Counted from the stretch's first letter, positions 30,315-38,455 are shown. The stretch: DNA of 64,000 nt from Bacillus paralicheniformis (GCF_001042485.2 NZ_LBMN02000001.1:372001-436000), one strand, 5' to 3'. Numbers and translations are program-made. Notes: generated by a model from the sequence alone, not told the origin.

Positions 30315-31796
30315 ATGTCTGAGAGCCGCAAGAAATCAGTCGTCATGTTGCTGATCGATTCATTAATGGATGAACCGCTTCAAGAAGCCGTGAACACCGG
30401 ACAGGCTCCTGGTCTGCGATATTTGCTGGAAAACGGGCGCTATGTTCCTGATATGATCAGCCCTTTTCCGACGATGTCCGTCAATGTTGACAGCACACTG
30501 CTTACAGGGGCGAGCAGCGACCGCCATAAAGTTCCGGGCCTTGTGTGGTACAACGCGAAGGAAAAACGGATCATCAATTATGGCAGCCATATTCGAGAGC
30601 TTCTGAAATTAGGCATCAAACAATCCTCCAGAGACGTCTTTTACAATTTGAATCAGGTTCATTTAAGCCAACAGGTGAAGACGCTTCACGAAGAGCTTGA
30701 TGAAAAAGGAATTGAAACGTGCTCGATCAATGCGCTTTTGCACAGGGGGAGCCGGGACAACTATTTACAGGTTCCCTTTCTTTTTTCAATGATTTCCGGA
30801 TTAAACCAATCAGTCAAAATCAACACGTCCCAGCTGTTCTCGTACGGCGGTTTTTCCAAAGTGAATCCGGCAAACCGCTCGCTTTTCAAAAAATTCGGCT
30901 TTAATGACCGGTTTTCTGTGAATGAATTGGTTCATCTGATCAAAACAAACAAAGTGCCGCCTCTTACACTCGTCTATTTTCCCGATCTCGACCAGCACGT
31001 ACATAAACACGGGAGAAACGACGCAGCGGGGGTGGCGAAAGCAGACCGGCATGTTCAAAAGATTTTAGACAGCTTTCCGTCATGGGAAGCCGCTTTAAAG
31101 GATCACATGTGGATCGTGATGGGGGATAACGGACAGGCCTGGATCAGCGGCAATAAAAAAGAAGCATTGATTGATTTGAGAAGCCTTCTGGACGCCTTTC
31201 GCATTGTGAAATTAAAGAAAGGCGTGACGGACGATGATGACATCGTTCTTGCCGTTAACGAAAGAATGGCGTTTATCTATTCGCTCGATAAAGCGAAGCT
31301 TCCGCTCACGAGGATCGCGGATATTCTGCAACAGGACGAGAGGATCGACATCATCGGCTGGAAAAATGAAACGGATTCAATTGAGGTCGTTTCGGGTGAG
31401 CAGCACGGGAAGCTCACATTTCGGCCGGGAGGCAAATACACGGATGAATTTGGACAAACGTGGACGCTGGAAGGGGATGTAAACATTCTCGATTTGACGG
31501 TCGAGCAAAGCAGCATGACATACGGAAAGTTTCCCGATGCGCTGGCCAGACTGTACACTTCATTTTTTTCGCATGAAGGCGACTTTTTGATCGCCAATTC
31601 AAAGCCTGGATACGAATTTATCGGCGAAGGGTCGCCGACGCACGTCGGAGGAGCCAGCCACGGTGCATTGCACAAGCAGGACTCCCTCGTATCCATGATC
31701 ATCACCGGAACCGATACAAAGCCGGCATACAATCGCCTTGTCGACGTGAAAGAATGGATTCTCGATTTAGTCAAATCACTGGGAACGGGGCAATGA
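30315..31796 (+). CDS. Type I phosphodiesterase / nucleotide pyrophosphatase family
   Basis: 493 residues, alkaline phosphatase superfamily (PF01663-like). Metal ligands: VVMLLIDSLMDEPL at the start, FPTMSVNVDSTLLTGASSD with the likely Thr/Ser nucleophile region, YFPDLDQHVHKHG, VMGDNGQAW and HVGGASHGALHKQDSL. No signal peptide is visible, so it may act in the cytosol. ATG 30315 follows AAGGAGGAAG; the longer frame starts inside the upstream gene. Cotranscribed with the glycosyltransferase, suggesting it acts on the same lipid or glycan pathway. Confidence 0.75.
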   Translation: MSESRKKSVVMLLIDSLMDEPLQEAVNTGQAPGLRYLLENGRYVPDMISPFPTMSVNVDSTLLTGASSDRHKVPGLVWYNAKEKRIINYGSHIRELLKLGIKQSSRDVFYNLNQVHLSQQVKTLHEELDEKGIETCSINALLHRGSRDNYLQVPFLFSMISGLNQSVKINTSQLFSYGGFSKVNPANRSLFKKFGFNDRFSVNELVHLIKTNKVPPLTLVYFPDLDQHVHKHGRNDAAGVAKADRHVQKILDSFPSWEAALKDHMWIVMGDNGQAWISGNKKEALIDLRSLLDAFRIVKLKKGVTDDDDIVLAVNERMAFIYSLDKAKLPLTRIADILQQDERIDIIGWKNETDSIEVVSGEQHGKLTFRPGGKYTDEFGQTWTLEGDVNILDLTVEQSSMTYGKFPDALARLYTSFFSHEGDFLIANSKPGYEFIGEGSPTHVGGASHGALHKQDSLVSMIITGTDTKPAYNRLVDVKEWILDLVKSLGTGQ

Positions 31797-31816
31797 CTAA
31801 CCCCCTCTCCCAGTGA

Positions 31817-31990
31817 TTATGACGGCTGTCTGATGCCTTTGACAAATGCTGCAAGCGCCGAAGCGATCATCACGAATAGTGAGACTGTTTTTATGATCGC
31901 CTGTAAGAGTGCATGTTCTACGACGATATTGGAGTGCACACATAAAGCCAAAATAAATATGGCAATCAATAATCCGTATTTTTCTCTCAT
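31817..31990 (-). CDS. Small two-helix membrane protein, unknown
   Basis: 57 residues, almost all hydrophobic: helices at about 5-20 and 27-48, with a basic end (KGIRQPS). ATG 31990 is favoured by AAAGGAG about 7 nt upstream; the longer frame to 32023 would overlap the zinc-ribbon gene. Operon with that gene on the minus strand. Family not recognised. Confidence 0.55.
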   Translation of the reverse strand: MREKYGLLIAIFILALCVHSNIVVEHALLQAIIKTVSLFVMIASALAAFVKGIRQPS

Positions 31991-32012
31991 AACCGTTTCT
32001 CCTTTCGGGCCG

Positions 32013-32222
32013 TCATCCTCCAAAGAACAGGTCGAGAATGTTTCCGGCGGTTGAAGATTGTTTGTTGTACAGTTCCGAATACCCGCAGTTTTTGCAATAA
32101 ACTACGAGAAAACGGTTATGCTGCACATCGAACAATTTTGACAGGCCGGTGCCGGTCGTCGCGATTTCTTTTTGCCCCGCATCTGTACTTCCGCACTTGA
32201 TACATCCTTTATGTTCACGCAT
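32013..32222 (-). CDS. Small zinc-ribbon protein
   Basis: 69 residues with two Cys pairs, CIKCGS (residues 7-10) and YCKNCGY (about 42-48), forming a zinc ribbon, and a hydrophobic end ILDLFFGG. GAAAGGAGAAG precedes the ATG. Proteins of this kind are common in Bacillus and their partners are unknown. It is followed 22 nt later by the small membrane protein gene. Confidence 0.65.
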   Translation of the reverse strand: MREHKGCIKCGSTDAGQKEIATTGTGLSKLFDVQHNRFLVVYCKNCGYSELYNKQSSTAGNILDLFFGG

Positions 32223-32515
32223 AGCGCTTCTCCTTTCATGATGTAAAATCCGACCAACTTCATTATAATGGAATGTTCTTCAAAAGAAAATATTTCTCAG
32301 GAAATGACCGGTCGGAAAAGAGGGGAAAACAGACTGATCCTTTTTACTTATAAAAATCTCTAGAAGACCGGTTATTTTATTTTTTCGTCGAAAAAAACAA
32401 TCCTTTTAACCTATTCATTCGCCTAGGACCATCCTGTAAGATAAACCTATTACAATATCATCCACTACAGGAAAATAGTTTTTATTGACTAGGATAAATG
32501 AAAGGGGCAGCTGCT
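32223..32515 (+). other. AT-rich region upstream of the toxin operon
   Basis: About 290 bp with no credible coding frame. It must carry the promoters of the divergent zinc-ribbon gene and of the toxin operon. The composition drops sharply in GC here (runs such as TTTTATTTTTTCG near 32372-32385). I see no confident -35/-10 pair and no palindromic operator. Confidence 0.4.
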
Positions 32516-32875
32516 TTGAGCGAAGGTTTTTGGGATTCAGTAGGCAACTTTTTGCACATATCCTACACGGAAAATGAACGAAAACGCGACGAGTATAAAA
32601 ATTTATACGACTTTTTATCTGATAAAGAAAGCGATGTTAAGACGAAATTAGCAGAAGTTGATGCAAGTTTGAAGGCATACCACAGCAATCTCCCGGACTT
32701 GAACATCCCTTCCCACGAATTTGAGGATACACGCCATGAAAAGGATGCCAAGCTGAAGGAATTGGTCAAGCATTTTAAAGATATGGTCGATGACATTCAA
32801 AGCGCCAAGTCGAAGGCGAAAAGCAAGTGGGAGTATTATAAAGCAAAAGCTGAAGCTGAAGAGAAAAAGGCGTAG
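32516..32875 (+). CDS. Helical T7SS accessory protein, first gene of toxin operon
   Basis: 119 residues, almost entirely alpha-helical and highly charged: NERKRDEYKNLYDFLSDKE near the start, a long heptad stretch KDAKLKELVKHFKDMVDDI, and a Lys/Glu-rich tail. TTG 32516 is preferred because AAAGGGG lies 9 nt upstream; the ATG at 32498 lacks a good site. It occupies the position of YwqH-type genes that precede LXG effectors, and I infer a targeting or chaperone role with the effector. No database family can be asserted by eye. Confidence 0.65.
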   Translation: MSEGFWDSVGNFLHISYTENERKRDEYKNLYDFLSDKESDVKTKLAEVDASLKAYHSNLPDLNIPSHEFEDTRHEKDAKLKELVKHFKDMVDDIQSAKSKAKSKWEYYKAKAEAEEKKA

Positions 32876-32893
32876 AGGAGGAACAGCCGAGTC

Positions 32894-33244
32894 ATGGACG
32901 GATATGGATACTACAACTATCAAGCGGCCAATCCGAAAGTAAGCGGAGAGACTGTGAAAATTTCACATAATGGAACAATAAAAGCGCATTCCCATGCGAA
33001 AGCGATCGAAAAACATGTTGGCGACTCGCTGAAAAAAGCAAAGGAATTGAAAGCGTATGTTGAAAGCGGAAAATGGAGCGGAAAAACCCGCGACGCATTT
33101 TTAAGCTACCTTGAGCTGATTATCGAATTGAATGCCGATATGAAAGACGCCTTGAAAGATCATACGGCTGCATTAGATGCACTGCAAATGCACATCGACG
33201 ATTTTTCAAAGCTCAGTGAAGTGCAGGAAATCAAAAACTTATAA
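32894..33244 (+). CDS. WXG100/YwqI-like small T7SS protein
   Basis: 116 residues, two long helices joined by a W-S-G turn (residues about 55-57, KWSGKTRDAF), the hallmark of WXG100-like proteins. The N-terminus is unusually Tyr-rich (MDGYGYYNYQ). Known: YwqI/DUF5344-type proteins pair with LXG effectors as cosecreted or targeting partners. It lies 18 bp after the first gene and 17 bp before the next. Confidence 0.7.
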   Translation: MDGYGYYNYQAANPKVSGETVKISHNGTIKAHSHAKAIEKHVGDSLKKAKELKAYVESGKWSGKTRDAFLSYLELIIELNADMKDALKDHTAALDALQMHIDDFSKLSEVQEIKNL

Positions 33245-33261
33245 CAGGGAAGGAGAATGAC

Positions 33262-33969
33262 ATGCAGGTGAAAGCAGATACGCTGTCGGCGGCAGAACTT
33301 TATGTTTTAGCAGGAGCAGCCGGAGTTACCTACATATTCGGTCTTCCGGAACGCGAACAGCTGGCCTTGGCTGAGCCGGATTGTGCAGTAAAAGCAAAAG
33401 AGAGCCTGATTGAAAAAGGCATCCTTTTAAAGGAAGGCAAGCTGACCAAGACCGCTTTTTTTCTGATTAAGCTGCTGAAGCAATATCAAGAAAGCGAAGA
33501 ATTCGTGCGCTTTAATAACGTCATGTGCGCATTTTTGCCGGACGATGAGGAGCGCGTTGTCGCTCTGACTGAAAGAAGCCAGGGCAAAGGCTACACATTA
33601 GATTATTTGGAAAAGCGCGAAGTTTATTTATCGCTTATTTCCAACGTGTCATTTTTAGTAAGAGAGCCGCGTGATCAAGACCTCGCTTTTTTGACAAAAC
33701 CGATGAGCGCCCCTGAAAAAGCCGAAGTCAGGGCAATGGATCTTGATCAAAAAGAAGTTCTTGCTGTGGAAACGTTCAAGCTTGCCTCGCAGCAAAAACC
33801 GGCAGACACCGGTTTCCAGACGACAACACTTTACTTTACAAAAGGCGAAGATTTCATCTCGGTTGATCCTTTAAATGATCGATATGAATGGATCAGCCTT
33901 TATATTATGAACAACCGGATCTATGACGCACTGCACATCAATTTCAGAGCAGGGAGGGCGATGCTATGA
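33262..33969 (+). CDS. Unrecognised 235-residue T7SS operon protein (EspG-like role?)
   Basis: 235 residues, soluble, mixed alpha/beta by eye. N-terminal part ELYVLAGAAGVTYIFGLPE then AKESLIEKGILLKEG looks like a small winged-helix-like module; the C-terminal part contains strands TTLYFTKGEDFISVDPL and YEWISLYIMNN. I do not recognise it with certainty. Its size, place between two WXG-like genes and N-terminal pattern recall EspG-type chaperones of mycobacterial ESX systems, which is inference only. Its stop overlaps the next ATG (ATGA). Confidence 0.6.
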   Translation: MQVKADTLSAAELYVLAGAAGVTYIFGLPEREQLALAEPDCAVKAKESLIEKGILLKEGKLTKTAFFLIKLLKQYQESEEFVRFNNVMCAFLPDDEERVVALTERSQGKGYTLDYLEKREVYLSLISNVSFLVREPRDQDLAFLTKPMSAPEKAEVRAMDLDQKEVLAVETFKLASQQKPADTGFQTTTLYFTKGEDFISVDPLNDRYEWISLYIMNNRIYDALHINFRAGRAML

Positions 33970-34289
33970 ATGCAGAAGGCGGAGCAGGAGGCGGCGGTAC
34001 AAACATCCATCTCGAGTTTGAAGAAATGATCACCATTTCCAATAAGCTGAAAAGCATCTGCGATATTTATACAGAAGGGGTTCAGAAAGAAATCAAAAAC
34101 CTTTCAGAATCCGATTTTTATAAAGCCGGACAGGCATCAAAAGCGATTGAAAGCTACGCGGATATTCTCGGGAAGACGATGGAGCTGTTTGATAATTACT
34201 GTATAGCTTCCCACATTGTCAGTTATGCGATGGAGAAAATGTATGAAACAGATAAAGAGCTTCAAAAACTCTACAAGATTCAGAAATAG
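33966..34289 (+). CDS. Second WXG100-like small T7SS protein
   Basis: 107 residues. A Gly-rich start (GGAGGGGTN) is followed by two helices with the break at SESDFYKAGQASKAI in place of a WXG turn, and a C-terminal ETDKELQKLYKIQK helix. This layout matches small T7SS-associated helical hairpin proteins. It is translationally coupled to the preceding gene and lies 19 bp before the effector, so it probably pairs with the effector's N-terminus. Confidence 0.65.
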   Translation: MNAEGGAGGGGTNIHLEFEEMITISNKLKSICDIYTEGVQKEIKNLSESDFYKAGQASKAIESYADILGKTMELFDNYCIASHIVSYAMEKMYETDKELQKLYKIQK

Positions 34290-34308
34290 AAATGAGGCGA
34301 TCATCTAA

Positions 34309-36030
34309 ATGGATGTGAAATACGTACCGGAAGAATGGCAGGGCATGAAAGACGGGCTCGATGCGCTGACGGGCGGACCATATGGCGGCGGTATGAAAGC
34401 CGGCCTTATCAAACTCAACGATCTCTTGGAAGATATCGAATCCAAAATCAAAGACAAGGACAGCGACAGGGCGATCAGCTTTACCCACACAAGCAAAAAA
34501 AGCAAGATCGAGGAACTGTTTAAGGATTATCAAAAGCTGGCTGACTTTTGCATGAAAGCCGGCAGTTTGGTGGAAGATCACATTGACAGCCCTTTTTATA
34601 AAAAAATAGACGCGTTCGCCGAAAAAATGCGCGGACTGACGATACATAATTACACGACCGCGAACCGGATCGGCTCCAAGGAAACCACTTACGTCGGATA
34701 CGGCATGTCCAAACAAGCGGTCGAAACCGACAAAGCGAAAGTGAGCGTAAATGATATCTTCAAAGACTCGGAATCGTTTGATCACGTACTGAGCAAAGAA
34801 TTTGAAGAATTCCAGATCAACCACCCCGACATCGAATTATCGTATGAAGAATACATGAAAGCGATTGCCTCTTCCCGCGGATTTGAATACGAATCAATCG
34901 GAGATGTCCAAAAGAATCAGGAATTGTGGCGGGATCTTCTGGCCGGTGCAGGCATCATCGTGCTCACCATCTTTTGTGCACCGGCAGGTCTCACGGTGGC
35001 CGTCGCCTACGGAGGAGCCAATATTTCGAGCGCCGCAACCGGAAAAGACTGGATGACACAACGGGAGTTAAACACAGGCGAAAGGTTTGAAAGAGGCGTG
35101 TTCGGCGCCCTTGACATCATCCCGGGGGCAGCCGCGGCGAAAGGCTCATTTAAAAGCGCAGCCACAATCGGCCAAATTTCAAGCAAAACAGAACATGTGG
35201 TACAATCTCTTAAAGACAGCAAAAACATCTGGGCGAACCGCATGAAGGTGAATGGGCTGAAAGCTCAAGACCGACTCAACGACGCAGGCTTCGCCATCAA
35301 AAAACAATTCGCCAAAAGCGCCGACGCTTTGAGCGATATTGCCCGCGGTGCAGAAGCAGGAGCCGGCGGCACCCTCGTCGGAAAAGGGTCCAATTACTCC
35401 GCCCACGTCAACGACGCCCATAAAGCGTCGAAAGCGAAGATGCAGGATTCGATTCAGCGGGTTGAGAAGGAGATTGAGGCTGGGAAGAGTGTTTCTAAAG
35501 GTACGACAAACCTTAAATATAAAGAAGATTACTATGTCGAACACACGACAGGACCCGTTAAAAAGTTTACTGAACGTAATGGTGTTAGTGGTGGACATAA
35601 TTATGATGAGTTTAAGAATTATTTTGATAGTAATTCTAACAAGTATGAGTTGGAAACTGTTGTTAAGAAAGAACATCCAAGTATAGAAGGAGTTTTTGAT
35701 ATTGAATATAAAGTGAAGTACGAAAAAATGGACTATACCGGAAAAAATGGAACAGGTGAATACAAAGTAATACCTAATAAAGACAAAATGTATAAAAAGA
35801 CAGTGTATGATCCAAAGATTATTTCGGATGATGAAATAATAAATTTAAGTAAAAAGGCAATGGACGAAGGATTAAGCAATAAAAGAGAAATTCCTCTATT
35901 AAAACAAAAGAAGATAAAAATACAAGGACAAACAGAATATAATGGAAAAAAATTAAAATTTGAAGGCATTATGAATTCAGAAACTGGTGAGATAGAAAAT
36001 GCTTATCCAGTATTAGAATGGGTGGATTAG
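34309..36030 (+). CDS. Type VII secreted polymorphic toxin with EndoU-like tip
   Basis: 573 residues. N-terminal helical targeting region (1-190) that does not show the classical LXG motif; hydrophobic stretch LLAGAGIIVLTIFCAPAG (about 207-225); pretoxin-like segment TGKDWMTQRELNTGERFERG (about 243-262); a conserved linker ending KGSNYSAHVNDAHKASK to SVSKGT at about residue 400; then a variable tip. The tip has H430 in GGHN, H456 in EHPSIEGV and K497/K503 around KKTVYDPK, the His-His-Lys order of bacterial EndoU RNases, so I infer an RNase toxin. Base composition turns AT-rich exactly at the tip. The immunity gene starts 1 bp after the stop. Confidence 0.78.
   Translation: MDVKYVPEEWQGMKDGLDALTGGPYGGGMKAGLIKLNDLLEDIESKIKDKDSDRAISFTHTSKKSKIEELFKDYQKLADFCMKAGSLVEDHIDSPFYKKIDAFAEKMRGLTIHNYTTANRIGSKETTYVGYGMSKQAVETDKAKVSVNDIFKDSESFDHVLSKEFEEFQINHPDIELSYEEYMKAIASSRGFEYESIGDVQKNQELWRDLLAGAGIIVLTIFCAPAGLTVAVAYGGANISSAATGKDWMTQRELNTGERFERGVFGALDIIPGAAAAKGSFKSAATIGQISSKTEHVVQSLKDSKNIWANRMKVNGLKAQDRLNDAGFAIKKQFAKSADALSDIARGAEAGAGGTLVGKGSNYSAHVNDAHKASKAKMQDSIQRVEKEIEAGKSVSKGTTNLKYKEDYYVEHTTGPVKKFTERNGVSGGHNYDEFKNYFDSNSNKYELETVVKKEHPSIEGVFDIEYKVKYEKMDYTGKNGTGEYKVIPNKDKMYKKTVYDPKIISDDEIINLSKKAMDEGLSNKREIPLLKQKKIKIQGQTEYNGKKLKFEGIMNSETGEIENAYPVLEWVD
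35371..35505 (+). repeat. Tip-junction repeat, copy 1
   Basis: 135-bp block inside the effector gene, just before the variable tip. It is matched at 37875-38009 with about 8 differences (by eye), in the same orientation and in frame in both copies. It encodes the KGSNYSAHVNDAHKASK to KGT linker. Confidence 0.92.
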
Positions 36031-36031
36031 T

Positions 36032-36418
36032 ATGAACGTATATGAAGAATTTATTGAGATGATGAAACAGAATAATTTGACTAAAGAAGCAGTTATAGAT
36101 GTTTTGAATCTTTATGTAAATGGACGTAACTTTCTACAGCATTTAGAAGAATTTAAAAATAAAGAGGGAGAGCGCCGTGAGTATAATGGAATAATTTATT
36201 CAGATGAATATGAACAAGATGAAGAGGAATACTTTGGACAAAATAAAGTTTTATTTTATTCTGGCGACGGTGACGATGATTACGATATTGTGAGTTATGA
36301 TGAATTGTATCAGTATATAAGTACTGCGTGTAATTTTTATATAGAAAGAAATCCTGAGAAGAAAGAGCTTATTGAAGAATTATTAATGAAGATTAAAGAA
36401 AAATATGATATTAAATAA
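36032..36418 (+). CDS. Immunity protein for the EndoU-like toxin
   Basis: 128 residues, strongly acidic (DEYEQDEEEYFGQ; GDGDDDYDIVSYDE), helical at both ends. It starts 1 bp after the toxin stop with no clear ribosome site of its own, so translation is probably coupled. Position, acidity against a basic nuclease tip and AT-rich composition all point to the cognate immunity protein. No known immunity family recognised. Confidence 0.75.
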   Translation: MNVYEEFIEMMKQNNLTKEAVIDVLNLYVNGRNFLQHLEEFKNKEGERREYNGIIYSDEYEQDEEEYFGQNKVLFYSGDGDDDYDIVSYDELYQYISTACNFYIERNPEKKELIEELLMKIKEKYDIK

Positions 36419-36510
36419 TGGATACCTGAGGAACATAGTGAGATGAAGAAGCTTTCTGTGCAACTTTAGGCTAAACTTTAAGTGGAATGCTTTCTGTACG
36501 TTACTATAAG

Positions 36511-36545
36511 GCACCTTGTTGTTAAAAACAACGGGTGCTTTTTTG
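36511..36545 (+). terminator. Terminator of the toxin-immunity operon
   Basis: Stem with outer arms GCACC/GGGTGC and inner TTGTT/AACAA, then TTTTTT. Confidence 0.8.
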
Positions 36546-36689
36546 TGTAATATAGCTGGTAGAAGGAAAAATAAATTCTTCCCTCAGATCTCAATGGAAA
36601 TATAGAATAGACATAGTGGATGAACAAATAAGAAGTGTAGCACAAAATATGAGTTCTAGTGAGAAAAAATTAACTTATTTAAATGTTAA

Positions 36690-36962
36690 ACTAACCTATT
36701 AAAAGGAGGTATTGGTTTTGCAGATTTCAAGGGTGCTGGACTTGTGGTAGAGACTAAAGATTTACCAGAAAGTCTCTGGTTAAAGTCTGACGAGGCAAAA
36801 TTTGAATGGCTAGATAACGCAATTGGAGGAAGACCAGAAGGTATGACATGGCACCATACTGAAGTGCCAGGTAAAATGGAGTTAGTACCTTTTGGAATAC
36901 ACAATATAACTATTCATAATGGTGGCAGATCTACTGGAATGTGGGCAGATGTTCCGAGATAG
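36690..36962 (+). pseudogene. Orphan toxin tip: WHH-type HNH nuclease
   Basis: Open frame of 90 codons with no usable start of its own; it is the C-terminal tip of a polymorphic toxin. Seen: GGIGFADFKGAGLV, then the nuclease core MTWHHTEVPGKMELVP, HNITIHNGG and the end STGMWADVP. This is the WHH branch of the HNH/endonuclease VII DNases. A strong AAAAGGAGGT (36701-36709) precedes it but the nearest in-frame GTG (36744) is 34 nt away. Upstream, 36550-36690 holds scrambled fragments. The SUKH gene follows in 21 bp. Confidence 0.78.
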
Positions 36963-36983
36963 CATTTAGAAAGGAGAAGAAAT

Positions 36984-37454
36984 ATGAAAATAAAACAGGA
37001 CACTATAGTAAGGCCATTGCCTTCAGAGGAATTAATAAAGAATCATGAAAAGTTTTGGAGACTTTCATTACCACAGTCTTTCTTAAAATTTATAAAAGAA
37101 AATAATGGAGTAGAGGTTGAGGAAGCAACATTTGAGTGTAACAATCGTGGTTATGCATTAGAAAGTTTTTTGTGTATATTAGATGATATTGAGAATCATC
37201 CAAAAGGAATTTATGATATAGATGTTGTATTTTCACAAATAGGTGAAAGGTTAACTGATAACGAAGATTTATTAGGAGCAGAGGTGTTGCCAATAGCTAG
37301 TGTATTTGCGGGTGACTTTGTATGCTTAGATTTTAGAACGGATAAAAATAATCCATCTGTGTGTGTATGGTCTCATGAAGAATCCGGTGAATTTGAGCCT
37401 GTTACGTATAATGTGGCAGATAACTTTACTGAATTTTTAAAGATACTTGAATAG
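36984..37454 (+). CDS. SUKH (SMI1/KNR4) family immunity protein
   Basis: 156 residues, acidic. SMI1/KNR4 fold signatures: LPSEELIKNHEKFWRLSLPQS near the start, FLKFIKENNGVEVEEA, then LPIASVFAGDFVCLDFR and VCVWSHEESGEF. Known: SUKH proteins are the most common immunity partners of HNH/WHH nuclease toxins, exactly the tip found 21 bp upstream. SD AAAGGAGAAG gives independent translation, so the gene could protect against kin toxins even though the toxin is a fragment. Confidence 0.85.
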   Translation: MKIKQDTIVRPLPSEELIKNHEKFWRLSLPQSFLKFIKENNGVEVEEATFECNNRGYALESFLCILDDIENHPKGIYDIDVVFSQIGERLTDNEDLLGAEVLPIASVFAGDFVCLDFRTDKNNPSVCVWSHEESGEFEPVTYNVADNFTEFLKILE

Positions 37455-37533
37455 AAATAAGAAGAATTCAAGTTGAAATTACAAGAAAATAATGTGATGT
37501 TAATAATGGATAGATTAAATAACAAAGAAGAAG

Positions 37534-37567
37534 CACCTGATTGTCTATTAAGCAACAGGTGTTTTTA
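37534..37567 (+). terminator. Terminator after SUKH gene
   Basis: 6-bp core stem CACCTG/CAGGTG (37534-37539 with 37556-37561) followed by TTTTT. Confidence 0.65.
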
Positions 37568-37609
37568 TAAAAGTTTTAGATTTTGGTCAACATAGATGAT
37601 TCATTAATA

Positions 37610-37720
37610 AAATTCATAGCTCATGATGGTTGTACCATCTGGAGTTGTATAACAATATTTTGTTATGAAAATAAGTACGGTAATTAGGTGAGACGCCATT
37701 TTTAACATACGAGTATTGTT
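37610..37720 (+). repeat. Degenerate intergenic repeat, copy A
   Basis: Contains CTCATGATGGTTGTACCATC, then AAGTACGGTAATTAGGTGAG and CATTTTTAACAT, in the same order as copies at about 39056 and 39308. It is the most diverged of the three. The 393-bp stretch 37455-37847 around it has no gene. Confidence 0.55.
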
Positions 37721-37847
37721 ACAGATGACAAAACAAACACTTACAAAATTAAACATTCTCATTGGTTTAGTGATAGAAATAGTAATGAACTCTTGTATGT
37801 AGCTAAATATAAAGCATTTGATTGCCTTTTAGGTAATAGGCGTTTTT

Positions 37848-38453
37848 GTGTTGTTGGCAGTAGCAGGGGGACGCACCCTCCTCCGAAAAGGGTCCAACTA
37901 CTCCGCCCACGTCAACGACGCCCATAAGGCTTCGAAAACGAAGATGCAGGATTCGATTCAGCGGGTTGAGAAGGAGATTGAGGCTGGGAAGAGTGTTTCA
38001 AAGGGTACGGGTGATGTTACACCTAAAAAGAAATCTGTACCAGACTGGCTTAAAGAGCGTTGGGAAGCAGGTAATAATTTTAATAAGGAAAATCGTCCTC
38101 GTTACCCTTATAATGAGGTAGAGTTGGAAGCAAAAGAAGTAGGGGGCAAAAAGTACGTAGTTGACTCATATGCACCCAACAAGGAAATAGTATCGAGAAA
38201 ATTCACTCAACTTAGTGAAGTGCAAGAAAAGACAGCTAAGAGTTACTTAAATGAAATCACAAAAAAATATTCTTCGGGTTCTAAAATATCAAATGGTATT
38301 TTTAATCCTAACGCTCTCAAAGGAGGGCGACTTAAAGGTGAATTAATATTAGAAATACCTGTTCAAAATAAACCAATTCCGCAAACAATTCTTGATGAGG
38401 CAACAAAAAACAGGATTATTATTAGGGATATTAAGGGGAAGGTGTATAATTGA
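37848..38453 (+). pseudogene. Orphan toxin tip preceded by the junction repeat
   Basis: Open frame of about 200 codons lacking the effector's N-terminal 350 residues. It begins with the same linker as the full-length toxin (GSNYSAHVNDAHKASKTK to SVSKGT), then a different tip: VPDWLKERWEAGNNFN, RYPYNEVELEAKEVGG, EIVSRKFTQLSEVQEKTA, GELILEIPVQNKPIPQ, RIIIRDIKGKVYN. I suspect a restriction-endonuclease-fold nuclease from its order of acidic and basic strands, but this is low confidence. The TTG at 37848 follows a decayed hairpin; expression alone is doubtful. A partner gene follows at once. Confidence 0.72.
37875..38009 (+). repeat. Tip-junction repeat, copy 2
   Basis: Direct repeat of 35371-35505 (offset 2504 bp), in frame with the orphan tip. 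Identity stops right after the KGT codons, where the tips become unrelated. Confidence 0.92.
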
Positions 38454-38455
38454 CT

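Noticed and set aside
34309-34900. LXG domain at the effector N-terminus
   Set aside because: The pattern is not visible in the sequence; only the general helical character fits, so LXG is not claimed.
36550-36690. Small gene before the WHH tip
   Set aside because: A frame giving IVDEQIRSVAQNMSSSEKK has no start or ribosome site and looks like module debris.
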